Notes: generated by a model from the letters alone, not told the origin. A DNA stretch of 8,533 bases from an uncultured Eubacteriales bacterium (GCA_958414825.1 CATYXQ010000067.1:1-8533); one strand, 5' to 3'. Shown: positions 1 to 6,695, counted from the stretch's first letter. Numbers and translations are program-made.

Positions 1-2
1 AA

Positions 3-116
3 GCCGCATTCAAAATAAAATTTATATCTTAGTCAGAGCCATCGGTAAATCGGTTGATTGCACACCTGAAAGGTACAACTACAGACAAAAAAGCCAAAGA
101 GGCACAGAAGGATTAA
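3..116 (+). other. possible 3' end of a plus-strand gene, interrupted by an amber codon; unrecognised
   Basis: Reading plus-strand frame 3 gives AAFKIKFIS, a TAG at 30-32, then a 27-residue open stretch (SEPSVNRLIAHLKG followed by a Lys/Asp/Glu-rich tail) ending in TAA at 114-116. That TAA lies only 6 nt before the strong plus-strand terminator at 123-152, the usual position for a gene end. The second stretch has no internal ATG. Either a gene ends at the TAG and the rest is untranslated, or this is a nonsense-mutated tail, or the whole reading is chance. The other two plus-strand frames do not look more protein-like. I do not recognise a family. The region 1-122 otherwise holds nothing I can support. 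Confidence 0.25.
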
Positions 117-122
117 AATCTC

Positions 123-154
123 AGACAGCCGCTCACATGCGGCTGTCTTTTTTA
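123..154 (+). terminator. intrinsic terminator, plus strand
   Basis: A perfect 10-bp stem (123-132 AGACAGCCGC with 139-148 GCGGCTGTCT) encloses a 6-nt loop (TCACAT) and is followed by a T-run on the plus strand. The minus-strand side has no comparable U-run, so it terminates transcripts entering from the left edge. This implies a plus-strand transcription unit ending in or before 1-122 and convergent with the feo operon. Confidence 0.85.
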
Positions 155-159
155 TATAC

Positions 160-195
160 AATACAAAAACGCAAAGCCCAATACTTTGCGTTTTT
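160..195 (-). terminator. intrinsic (probably bidirectional) terminator of the feo operon
   Basis: A perfect 12-bp stem (165-176 AAAAACGCAAAG with 184-195 CTTTGCGTTTTT) has a 7-nt loop. The A/T runs at the stem base give a U-run on either strand, so it can act in both directions. On the minus strand it begins 10 nt after the stop codon of the small Cys-rich gene. On the plus strand it backs up the terminator at 123-154, so the two convergent units are separated by tandem terminators. Confidence 0.85.
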
Positions 196-205
196 CACGG
201 AAAAA

Positions 206-364
206 CTATATCTTCGTCTTTTTCTGAACATCTCCATGGCAGGCTTTACAGTTTCCGCAGCAGCCGCAGCATTTTCCACGACGTAAATCCCGAAATACAG
301 AACGAACCGCAAATACAAGCGCCGCAGCAATGCCCGCAAGCAAAACACAATCCAATACAGTCAT
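206..364 (-). CDS. FeoB-associated Cys-rich membrane protein
   Basis: This is a 52-aa protein. It has a short acidic N-terminus, one hydrophobic membrane segment (about residues 3-20, rich in Leu, Ala and Val), a basic stretch at 21-31 and a cysteine cluster at 32-42 (KCCGCCGNCKACH, six Cys). The tail is Lys-rich. This layout matches the small FeoB-associated Cys-rich membrane proteins encoded directly after feoB in many Clostridia. They are thought to assist Fe2+ import, perhaps by metal handling at the cytoplasmic face, but their role is not well established. The ATG at 364-362 overlaps the feoB TGA as ATGA. A GGAGG at 374-378 lies 9 nt upstream, inside the last codons of feoB, so the two genes should be translationally coupled. 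A longer frame over the same DNA (133-348) has no such features. Confidence 0.9.
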   Translation of the reverse strand: MTVLDCVLLAGIAAALVFAVRSVFRDLRRGKCCGCCGNCKACHGDVQKKTKI

Positions 365-2367
365 ATAAAAAATCCTCCGATCCTATATATGGCAAACGCA
401 CAAATCCATGCGACAAAGCACTGCATCACAATTACGCCGAACATCTGCCGCGTGGAACCGAGTTCGCGGCGAATGGTGGCAACTGCCGCCACGCAAGGCG
501 TATACAATAAAGTAAAGAGCAAAAAACTAACCGCGGAAAGAGGAGAAAATAAAGCCGCAAGCGCACTGGGCAGCGCCTCCGTCCCCACGCCGAGTAAAAC
601 GCTGAGCGTACTCACAACCGCCTCTTTGGCTGTAAATCCGGTCAAAAGTGCGGTTGCCGCACGCCAGTCACCAAAGCCGAGCGGAGCAAAAATCGGCGCA
701 ATTCCCTTTCCGACCAACGCGAGCAAGCTGTCCGCACTGTCCGAAACAACATTCAGACGCGTATCAAACGTCTGTAAAAACCATATGACAACCGTTGCGA
801 CAAATATAACCGAAAAAGCACGCTGCAAAAAATCTTTTGCCTTATCCCACATCAGAAGGCCGACACTCTTGGCAGAGGGCAGGCGGTAATTCGGCAGTTC
901 CATAATAAACGGAACGGGTTTGCCGCGAAAAGCAGTGCCTTTCAATAAAAGGGCAATCAAAATACCGAGCAAAATTCCGGATGCATACAAACCAATCATG
1001 ACAAACGCGCTGTACTTTTCAAAGAAAGCCGCACAAAACACCGTATAAATCGGAATTTTGGCCGAACAACTCATAAAAGGCGTAAGCATAACCGTCATAC
1101 GCCGATCTCGCTCCGAAGAAAGCGTGCGCGTCGCCATAATAGCCGGTACGCTGCAACCGAATCCGATCAGCATAGGTACAATACTCCGTCCGGAAAGTCC
1201 GATTTTACGCAAAAGTTTGTCCATAACAAAAGCGACGCGCGCCATGTAACCGGTATCCTCTAAAATAGAAAGAAAGAAGAAAAGCACCACAATCAGCGGC
1301 AAAAAGCTGAGTACACTGCCGACTCCGGCAAAAATACCGTCAATAATCAAACTATGTACCACCGGGTTAATGCCGTAAGAAGTCAGCGCGCGGTCACAAA
1401 TCAATGTCAGCGCATCAATACCGGCCGCCATCAAATCCGATAAAAAACTGCCGAACACATTAAAGGTAAGCCAGAAAACCGCAAACATAACCAACATAAA
1501 AAACGGAAGCGCGACATATCGGTTTGTTAGGATCTCGTCGATCTTCATACTGCGCCGATGTTCTTTGCTCTCTTGACACTTCACAACGGCATCAGCACAG
1601 GCTTGTTCGATAAATGTGTACCGCATCTCCGCTAAAGCAGCGTTCCGATCTAAAGCCGTATCATGCTCCATTTCAATCACGCTGTGTTCGATCATTTCGA
1701 TTTCATTCTGACTCAGTTTCAGTCTTTGTGCAAAATCATGATCTTCTTCGATCAGCTTTGTAGCGCAAAAACGCGCAGAAACCCCTGCTATCGCCGCATG
1801 ATCCTCAATCAGATGCGAAACGGCATGAATACAGCGATGTACCGGACCCTCTTTGCAAAAATCCGCCACGGCGGGTAATTGCTTTTTCTCCGCAACCCGC
1901 AACACGGTACCAACCAGTTCTGAAACGCCCTCGTTTTTCGCCGCGCTAATCGGCACCACAGGTACGCCAAGCGCATCAGCCAGTTTTTTTATATCAATAG
2001 TCCCGCCATTCCCCCGCACCTCGTCCATCATGTTCAACGCGATTACCGTTGGAATTCTGAGTTCCAAAAGTTGCAGCGTCAAATACAGATTACGTTCAAT
2101 ATTTGTAGCGTCTATTATATTAATGATTCCATCGGGATGTTGCGTCAAAACAAAATCCCGCGTTACAATTTCCTCATTCGTATACGGCCGCATCGAATAA
2201 ATGCCCGGCAAATCAACCACCGAACAATTTGAAGTTTCCCTCAATTGCCCCACCTTTGAATCTACCGTCACGCCCGGAAAATTTCCGACATGTTGATTTG
2301 CACCCGTCAAAGCGTTAAACAAAGTCGTTTTTCCGCAGTTCTGATTGCCGACCAATGCAAATATCAT
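361..2367 (-). CDS. feoB: ferrous iron transport protein B (GTP-dependent Fe2+ permease)
   Basis: FeoB imports Fe2+ across the cytoplasmic membrane and carries its own G domain. This 668-aa protein has the full set of G motifs: G1 GNQNCGKT at 7-14, a switch region with PGVTV at 31-35, G3 DLPG at 52-55, G4 NMMD at 112-115 and G5 SAAK at 141-144. A helical spacer follows to about residue 275, then a polytopic membrane part from about 280 onward. The two Gate-type segments are recognisable: GFGCSVPAIMATRT, with the cysteine conserved in the family, and GFTAKEAVVSTLSVLLG nearer the C-terminus. It is slightly short for the family (often 700 or more residues) but looks intact. Its ATG overlaps the feoA TGA (ATGA at 2367-2364), with GGAGG at 2375-2379 seven nt upstream. 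It is the central gene of a feoA-feoB-Cys-rich-peptide operon. Confidence 0.98.
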   Translation of the reverse strand: MIFALVGNQNCGKTTLFNALTGANQHVGNFPGVTVDSKVGQLRETSNCSVVDLPGIYSMRPYTNEEIVTRDFVLTQHPDGIINIIDATNIERNLYLTLQLLELRIPTVIALNMMDEVRGNGGTIDIKKLADALGVPVVPISAAKNEGVSELVGTVLRVAEKKQLPAVADFCKEGPVHRCIHAVSHLIEDHAAIAGVSARFCATKLIEEDHDFAQRLKLSQNEIEMIEHSVIEMEHDTALDRNAALAEMRYTFIEQACADAVVKCQESKEHRRSMKIDEILTNRYVALPFFMLVMFAVFWLTFNVFGSFLSDLMAAGIDALTLICDRALTSYGINPVVHSLIIDGIFAGVGSVLSFLPLIVVLFFFLSILEDTGYMARVAFVMDKLLRKIGLSGRSIVPMLIGFGCSVPAIMATRTLSSERDRRMTVMLTPFMSCSAKIPIYTVFCAAFFEKYSAFVMIGLYASGILLGILIALLLKGTAFRGKPVPFIMELPNYRLPSAKSVGLLMWDKAKDFLQRAFSVIFVATVVIWFLQTFDTRLNVVSDSADSLLALVGKGIAPIFAPLGFGDWRAATALLTGFTAKEAVVSTLSVLLGVGTEALPSALAALFSPLSAVSFLLFTLLYTPCVAAVATIRRELGSTRQMFGVIVMQCFVAWICAFAIYRIGGFFI

Positions 2368-2600
2368 TTTTCATCCTCCGCAGGCTGAATTTCAATCCGC
2401 GCAGCATCCTCACGCCGGAGCGTAAGCTCATACCCCCGCAGTAAAATTTGTATCGGATCGCCGAGCGGCGCTACTTTCTGCAGCTTTACGCGAGTACGCG
2501 GAATCAACCCCATATCCAACAGACGCAGCCGAAGAGCCCCCTCGCCCCCCACTGTAAGAATATCTCCGCTCTCCCCTATTTTCAGATCATTTAACGTCAT
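2364..2600 (-). CDS. feoA: ferrous iron transport protein A (FeoA, SH3-like)
   Basis: FeoA is a small cytoplasmic SH3-like protein needed for full FeoB activity. From the ATG at 2600-2598 it is 78 aa, beginning MTLNDLKIGESG. The family pattern is clear: an N-terminal L..L..G segment, the central RLLDMGLIPRTRV motif, then PLGDPIQILLRGYELTLRREDA before a polar tail. A TTG at 2612-2610 would add four residues, but the stretch between (a run of six G at 2605-2610) is better read as the ribosome binding site for the ATG. The stop codon overlaps the feoB start as ATGA. It is the first gene of the operon, about 40 nt downstream of the predicted transcription start. Confidence 0.96.
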   Translation of the reverse strand: MTLNDLKIGESGDILTVGGEGALRLRLLDMGLIPRTRVKLQKVAPLGDPIQILLRGYELTLRREDAARIEIQPAEDEK

Positions 2601-2646
2601 ATTTCCCCCCAAAAATCAAAAAACAACCTTTAAATTTTCTGTTCGT

Positions 2647-2675
2647 ATGGTACCACGGCAAAGTCATTCTGTCAA
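2647..2675 (-). promoter_or_regulatory. sigma-A-type promoter of the feo operon
   Basis: On the minus strand a perfect TTGACA (2675-2670) is followed by a 17-nt spacer and TACCAT (2652-2647), which matches the -10 consensus at 4 of 6 positions. Transcription should begin near 2640, giving a leader of about 40 nt before feoA. An 8-bp palindrome, TGGTACCA (2648-2655), overlaps the -10 box. I see no convincing Fur or DtxR/IdeR-type operator, although iron-dependent control would be expected for this operon. Confidence 0.75.
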
Positions 2676-2827
2676 CCGTTCCTAAAAAGAAAACCGTGAA
2701 GTTCTGACATTTGCTTTATACAAAACATCAGAAAATAAAATATTCAGCACAAATCCATCTGAAGCGCTTCCACACGCCGTAAAAACAAGTAGCAACGATT
2801 CATACAACCTACGTCTACGCCAAAACT
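2676..2827. other. intergenic stretch between the R-M genes and the feo promoter
   Basis: With the feo promoter and leader, the gap 2601-2827 is 227 nt. The part upstream of the promoter has no gene and no convincing terminator for the methyltransferase. It contains a perfect 10-bp palindrome GAAGCGCTTC (2761-2770) and a weak GTAG/CTAC stem near 2790-2813, followed by TTGTTTTT on the minus strand. Read-through from the restriction-modification operon into feoAB is therefore possible. Confidence 0.5.
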
Positions 2828-3814
2828 CTAATGTTTTTTACGGTTTCCTCCGTTTGGATCTAAAGTATCCCCTGGTATATCGTCCCATAAATACCCAGGC
2901 TTAAAAATAGAATAGGCAATCTCCACGGACTCCATAAAAGGCGGATTTTCTTCCGAAAATCTGCCGACAGCGCCTTTCAGGTATTCTTCAACGGTATCAC
3001 AGCATACCCATCGTCTATCCAAACGTTCCGCTGCCTCACCGGTAACACAACTGCCGCCGAACGGATCAATAACAAGATCGTTTTTATCCGTACACATTCT
3101 GATAAAATACTCAGGCAGCGTACCGGGAAATCTAGCCGGATGGGGGGTTAGCCTATGCTCAGTGCAAAAATTCAAATAGCGGGAATTGGATTCCGTATTC
3201 GGAAGCGCCAGCAAATTCGGCGGAATGCTGCCTTTGTGCGGCGTCATAAAATTGCCGCTGATATTATGGCCGCTCGGCCTCATCTTGGCCTTATAACCCG
3301 TCGTCAAAAGATTGGTCATGCTTTTGCTGTACGGCTGAAGCACTCTCTGATTTGAGGCCTTCGGATAGGGCGTCTTGGATAACCACCACACCGGTTCAAC
3401 TGAATCTTTTACCCGAATTTTCCGAATCGTACACCACTCAGCGGGATTCGGCAATTTGCTCGGATTCCAAAAATACAATTCCTGCGCCAAATGAAATCCG
3501 TACTCCTCGCAAAGCATAATCAATATTTTAAAATGGTAAAGACTTCGCGTCGGTTCCCCCTTGTTCCAGGAGCCTCCGATATTCAGCACAAAGCTCCCGT
3601 TGTCGGCAAGCACCCGATAAAATTCCTTTGCAAAAGGACGGAACCAATCCAAATATGCATCGCTGTCCTCATTTCCGTACTGTTTCTTTTTAATCAACGC
3701 ATACGGAGGCGAAGTAACGATCAGATTAACCGACCGATCATCTACATTCTTTAAATAGTCAAGGCAATCACCCAAATAGATTTTTCCCCTGGCGGTTTCA
3801 AAATAAGTTTCCAC
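2828..3814 (-). CDS. M.PvuII-like DNA (cytosine-N4) methyltransferase
   Basis: This modification methyltransferase should transfer a methyl group from S-adenosylmethionine to the N4 of a cytosine in double-stranded DNA, protecting the host from the adjacent endonuclease. It is 328 aa. Catalytic motif IV is TSPPY (34-38) near the N-terminus and the SAM-binding motif I is DPFGGS (250-255) near the C-terminus, the beta-type order. SPPY is typical of N4-cytosine enzymes. The stretches YFWNPSKLPNPAEW, RPSGHNI, GSIPPNLL and HPARFP closely resemble M.PvuII as I recall its sequence. The target-recognition part probably lies at about 150-230. The start is GTG (3814-3812), supported by AGGAGG (3822-3827) seven nt upstream that overlaps the endonuclease stop codon. 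No N-terminal helix-turn-helix is present, so it is not an obvious self-repressing methyltransferase. The recognition sequence cannot be read from the protein. Confidence 0.92.
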   Translation of the reverse strand: METYFETARGKIYLGDCLDYLKNVDDRSVNLIVTSPPYALIKKKQYGNEDSDAYLDWFRPFAKEFYRVLADNGSFVLNIGGSWNKGEPTRSLYHFKILIMLCEEYGFHLAQELYFWNPSKLPNPAEWCTIRKIRVKDSVEPVWWLSKTPYPKASNQRVLQPYSKSMTNLLTTGYKAKMRPSGHNISGNFMTPHKGSIPPNLLALPNTESNSRYLNFCTEHRLTPHPARFPGTLPEYFIRMCTDKNDLVIDPFGGSCVTGEAAERLDRRWVCCDTVEEYLKGAVGRFSEENPPFMESVEIAYSIFKPGYLWDDIPGDTLDPNGGNRKKH

Positions 3815-3826
3815 CGTTTTGCCTCC

Positions 3827-5182
3827 TCATAAATCCAGCCTTTTTAACTGCATGGCTTTTCTCGTCTCATCCTCAAAAATATCAATAACAGAAACCGGAT
3901 CGGCAGCGATTCGGTCAATATCGGATTTCTCCAAAAATAAGATGCTGAGATTTGTATTACGCATCATATGATTTGCATATTTCTTTGCCTCGGAAGAAAC
4001 GCTTCCCGTGGTAATCATCACAATGATATTGGAATACAGCATCTGTGAAAGGCCAACTTCTCTTGCGACATGTTCGAGTGCAACACGAGCTGTATTTTTA
4101 CATTGAATCTGCCAGCGCAGATAAGCGGGACGCAGGCTCTGAAACAACAAATCCACCTCGCTGCCGCCGGTCGTCTCCGTTCTGGCTCTCGTTGCGATAT
4201 ATTCCAATCCCAGAATCCGTAGAATTTTAAACGCCAACGCTTCCAATGCCAAACCGGCTATATAAGTATTTGAGGAGTCGATATCCGTTAAAATATCCGG
4301 AATATTTTTAGTTAAGAGTTCGATCAGTTTGGGATCTGTCTGCCCCTCCAACTGGCTGATAAGCGGCTGCAAGAGTTCGATTTTAGCCTTTTCGGTCGGC
4401 CGACAGTAATGCGATTTTGCGCCTCGGCCGACCGTAGCTTTCTCTGTTTCAATATATCCTGCATCTTCAAGCGGCGCCAAGACACTTTTAGGGAGCGTCT
4501 TTTCCGGATAAGAAACTCCATAGGCCGTACCGGCCAGACGAGCCACGCGGCTGGATATTTGAAATTCACTCTTTCCGGTGTTCAAGAGCGCAAGCAAAAA
4601 ATATCGCTGAGCTTTGGTCAGCCCCCGGAGCGTTTCCATTCTATCCTCATCGCCCAATATTTCCCGAACCCGGTCATTATGAATGTTCCATTTGGAAGAA
4701 AACACCCCCGCTTGTTCCAGCCACAGCCGCATAATGCTCGGATGCTTTCCCGCTGACGGATAGGTAATTCCCCGTATTTCAAGTTCCGGCTTTAAGGTTT
4801 CAAGCGTAACCTTTTGAAGCGCTGTCTGCATATCCCGAATACACTGAACAAAAGCCATACCGCTTAGGTTCAGCAAAATATGCCTTGCAAAGGTCTCATA
4901 CATTTTCTCTTTCTGCATCCTTTGCATATATAATTCCGTCCCTAAAGGCGTAAAATTACAAGCTTCATCAAGGATTCCGTAGTTTTTTAAACCAAGCCGA
5001 CAATTCATAGCCAATTTTTGCCGGTTTTTCTCATTACCGTGTCCATGCGTCAAGAAAAAACGGTTTAGAATTGCGGCTTCCACAGCGTCCCGATTTCCCT
5101 CGTTATCCTTACAGATTTCCAGAGCGATGGCAAGATCAATTTGACTTGGACTGAATTCAGAGCCAAAAGGTAATTCAATCAT
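3827..5182 (-). CDS. putative type II restriction endonuclease, winged helix plus Mrr-like PD-(D/E)XK domain
   Basis: This 451-aa protein is encoded directly upstream of the methyltransferase, with only 12 nt between them, so it is very probably the cognate endonuclease. The C-terminal third looks Mrr-like: E314 in a helix leading to LRILGLEYIATRAR, then SEVDLL with D344, then the strand RWQIQCKN with Q360 and K362, giving a D-x15-QxK active site. Residues about 185-270 read as a winged helix, ending in LEDAGYIETEKA and a basic wing. The N-terminal part (1-180) is alpha-helical and unrecognised; KNYGILDEACNFTPLGTELY could be another wing. It is far larger than PvuII endonuclease (about 157 aa) and not obviously related to it, so the pair joins a PvuII-like methyltransferase to a different nuclease. 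It begins at ATG 5182-5180, with AGGGGG seven nt upstream. A methyl-dependent type IV role is less likely given the coupled methyltransferase. Confidence 0.8.
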   Translation of the reverse strand: MIELPFGSEFSPSQIDLAIALEICKDNEGNRDAVEAAILNRFFLTHGHGNEKNRQKLAMNCRLGLKNYGILDEACNFTPLGTELYMQRMQKEKMYETFARHILLNLSGMAFVQCIRDMQTALQKVTLETLKPELEIRGITYPSAGKHPSIMRLWLEQAGVFSSKWNIHNDRVREILGDEDRMETLRGLTKAQRYFLLALLNTGKSEFQISSRVARLAGTAYGVSYPEKTLPKSVLAPLEDAGYIETEKATVGRGAKSHYCRPTEKAKIELLQPLISQLEGQTDPKLIELLTKNIPDILTDIDSSNTYIAGLALEALAFKILRILGLEYIATRARTETTGGSEVDLLFQSLRPAYLRWQIQCKNTARVALEHVAREVGLSQMLYSNIIVMITTGSVSSEAKKYANHMMRNTNLSILFLEKSDIDRIAADPVSVIDIFEDETRKAMQLKRLDL

Positions 5183-5194
5183 TTAAGCGCCCCC

Positions 5195-5229
5195 TATAAT
5201 TAAGCTGTAAAGGTCACAGCTTAATTATA
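5195..5229. promoter_or_regulatory. 14-bp perfect inverted repeat: putative operator of the restriction-modification operon
   Basis: The plus-strand arms TATAATTAAGCTGT (5195-5208) and ACAGCTTAATTATA (5216-5229) are exact reverse complements separated by AAAGGTC. On the minus strand the first arm begins with the -10 hexamer, and the second ends exactly where the endonuclease Shine-Dalgarno (AGGGGG) begins. The predicted transcription start falls near the end of the first arm, so most of that arm should be absent from the mRNA. This favours a DNA operator over an RNA hairpin. Each arm contains AGCT. The binding protein is unknown: no controller gene is encoded here. Confidence 0.75.
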
Positions 5230-5252
5230 CAAACCAACACGACTTATGTCAA
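5224..5252 (-). promoter_or_regulatory. perfect-consensus promoter of the restriction-modification operon
   Basis: The minus strand reads TTGACA (5252-5247), a 17-nt spacer, then TATAAT (5229-5224), a full match to the sigma-70/sigma-A consensus at optimal spacing. Transcription should start near 5217, about 35 nt before the endonuclease ATG. The -10 box forms the outer end of the inverted repeat at 5195-5229, so a protein bound there would block RNA polymerase. An unrepressed consensus promoter in front of an endonuclease gene would be hazardous, which supports regulation at this site. Confidence 0.9.
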
Positions 5253-5334
5253 CTCTTGTTTTTATTGTTTCGCCGATACAAAGTTATGGCCACCTGCAAA
5301 GTCGGCAGTCTATCCCGAAAAGCTTTTCTATCCA

Positions 5335-5368
5335 AATAAAAAAAGCGCTTGCAGAATACAAGCGCTTT
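5335..5368 (-). terminator. intrinsic terminator of the surface-protein gene block
   Basis: A perfect 10-bp stem (5342-5351 AAAGCGCTTG with 5359-5368 CAAGCGCTTT) has a 7-nt loop. On the minus strand it is followed by a U-rich tail (TTTTATT). It begins 13 nt after the stop codon of the 437-aa surface protein and separates that unit from the restriction-modification promoter about 80 nt further on. I see nothing else in 5253-5334. Confidence 0.9.
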
Positions 5369-5381
5369 CTCATTAGACAAT

Positions 5382-6695
5382 TTATTTCTGCTGTTTTTTC
5401 TTTGAAAAGACAATAACGACTATCACAACAGCCACGACACACACAGCCGCAACAATAATACCAATCATCATACCGTTGTTCGTACCGGTTGCGTCATCCG
5501 ACGGAGCGGTTGATTCGGATGTTTTTGACGATGCATCTGCAGATGTTTCGGTTTTGGCGGTTGTTGCAGCCGGCTTTGATGTATCCGGCGCAGACGCCTC
5601 AGTTGTAACCGGTTTGGAAGTTGTCGAAGAGGACGTGGCAGGAGCAGAAGTGACCAGCGCTTCCGTTACAGCGGGCACGGACGTAACGACCGGATCGGCC
5701 GCCTCTCCGTTCTCACCTAACACAACGTCAAAATTTCCTGCAATCTCACTGTATTTTTCTGTCTTTTGCACGGCGTCCGACGCTTTCAATACCGTTTTAT
5801 CCGTGACCATAAAGAATTTCCCCGGCGTATACGAACACGTCCATTCAAATACGTCGATCGTACCGGATTTCCATGTAAGTTCAAAGGAGTTTTCCACCGT
5901 ATCCTGCGTGCAACCGTAGAAATTTCGTACATTCGCCTCGCCCGACAACTCAACTTTTACGTCTCCGACAATGACACCGTCCGGATAAGCTGCAGAGCCA
6001 TGCAGAACCGAAACATCCGCATTGCCGCCGATTTTGATATGCGCCGTTCCCGTATAGGTACCTAAAATCTGTCTGGAAAATGGCACAATGTACAGCTTGC
6101 TGCCAGAAAGCACGGTAATATTCGTATCCTTATCGCTTTCAAACGGAGGATCATCCTGACCATTTTGATATCCGCCCAAAATCGCAAAAGCTTTCGCAAT
6201 TGAGCCTCCGGTAAATTTGCTGTCATCTCCGGTCATCGTAACGCCCTCGCCAACCGTTACCGGATAATGCTGCCCGACAACCAACAGATTGGTACTGAGC
6301 GCCTGAAAATCCATGTTTTCAAAGCGAGTATCCCCGAAGCATACAAATCTACAGGCAGCAAACTGATAAACAGCGCCTGAATTTCTGTAATCGGTGCCGT
6401 CATGAACCGAGGTAAACGTCACGCTTCCCGTATAATCCAAACCATACGAAAAAGACAATTCCTGCGTAAATGTTCCGCAAAGAACGATGGTGCAGTCTTT
6501 GGAAAGATCCAACATATCATATGCCTTGTTCAATGTTCCGACCGCTTTATCAGGAGAAGAACCGTCTCCGGTTCCGCCATCCTGCAAATATACAACCGTC
6601 GTGCCCTCCGCTGCAAAAGCGGTCATAAAAGACAGCGATGCAACAACGGCCAATGCAAACAGCATTCCCAATAGGTATGCGAGTCTTTTTTTCAT
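5382..6695 (-). CDS. secreted beta-helix-like surface protein with Thr/Ser-rich stalk and C-terminal membrane anchor
   Basis: This is a 437-aa exported protein of unknown function. Residues 1-28 form a signal peptide (MKKR, hydrophobic core, AFA cleavage site). Residues 30-325 are the ectodomain. It opens with TTVVYLQDGGTGDGSSPDKA and LNKAY, a pattern like the start of DUF1565/pectate-lyase-like beta-helix proteins, and continues with short beta-rich repeats. Six cysteines (68, 73, 115, 119, 262, 287) could form disulfides. Residues 326-408 are a low-complexity Thr/Ser/Ala/Pro stalk. Residues 409-430 are a Val/Ile-rich membrane helix followed by SKKKQQK, so the protein should be held in the cytoplasmic membrane facing out. 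There is no LPXTG motif. The ectodomain is duplicated in the 519-aa gene upstream, which has a different anchor. The ribosome binding site is weak (GTGAG, eight nt before ATG). The function could be carbohydrate or mucin binding, but this is a guess. Confidence 0.85.
   Translation of the reverse strand: MKKRLAYLLGMLFALAVVASLSFMTAFAAEGTTVVYLQDGGTGDGSSPDKAVGTLNKAYDMLDLSKDCTIVLCGTFTQELSFSYGLDYTGSVTFTSVHDGTDYRNSGAVYQFAACRFVCFGDTRFENMDFQALSTNLLVVGQHYPVTVGEGVTMTGDDSKFTGGSIAKAFAILGGYQNGQDDPPFESDKDTNITVLSGSKLYIVPFSRQILGTYTGTAHIKIGGNADVSVLHGSAAYPDGVIVGDVKVELSGEANVRNFYGCTQDTVENSFELTWKSGTIDVFEWTCSYTPGKFFMVTDKTVLKASDAVQKTEKYSEIAGNFDVVLGENGEAADPVVTSVPAVTEALVTSAPATSSSTTSKPVTTEASAPDTSKPAATTAKTETSADASSKTSESTAPSDDATGTNNGMMIGIIVAAVCVVAVVIVVIVFSKKKQQK
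5721..6605 (-). repeat. duplicated ectodomain segment, copy 2 (in the 437-aa gene)
   Basis: This segment encodes residues 31-325 and aligns without gaps to 7386-8270. Protein identity is about 83% by eye. At DNA level there are long identical runs, for example 35 nt at 6046-6080 against 7711-7745. Homology stops abruptly after the shared NFDVV, where the stalk begins here and the SLH region begins in the other copy. Confidence 0.9.

Noticed and set aside
133..348. 71-aa minus-strand frame at the left end
   Set aside because: It overlaps the well-supported 52-aa Cys-rich gene in another frame, has no ribosome binding site, runs across the terminator hairpin and resembles no family I know.
389..2200. 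Several plus-strand frames of 63-166 codons opposite feoB
   Set aside because: They are antisense shadows of a fully conserved feoB, with no ribosome binding sites or recognisable domains.
2601..2612. TTG start four codons upstream for FeoA
   Set aside because: The extra codons consist of the G-run that serves as the ribosome binding site; the ATG at 2600-2598 fits FeoA length and N-terminus better.
2761..2770. Palindrome GAAGCGCTTC as an operator
   Set aside because: It is ten bases, not placed at a promoter element, and has no second copy nearby.
4324..4569. 81-aa minus-strand frame within the endonuclease gene
   Set aside because: It lies wholly inside the 451-aa gene in another frame and encodes a low-quality, basic peptide with no family resemblance.
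5195..5200. TATAAT on the plus strand as a divergent promoter
   Set aside because: It is the mirror of the real -10 box in the inverted repeat; no -35 lies upstream on the plus strand and no gene follows.
5195..5229. Reading the inverted repeat as an RNA attenuator hairpin
   Set aside because: The predicted transcription start falls near the end of the first arm, so the mRNA would lack most of it. A DNA operator fits better, though an upstream start could revive the idea.
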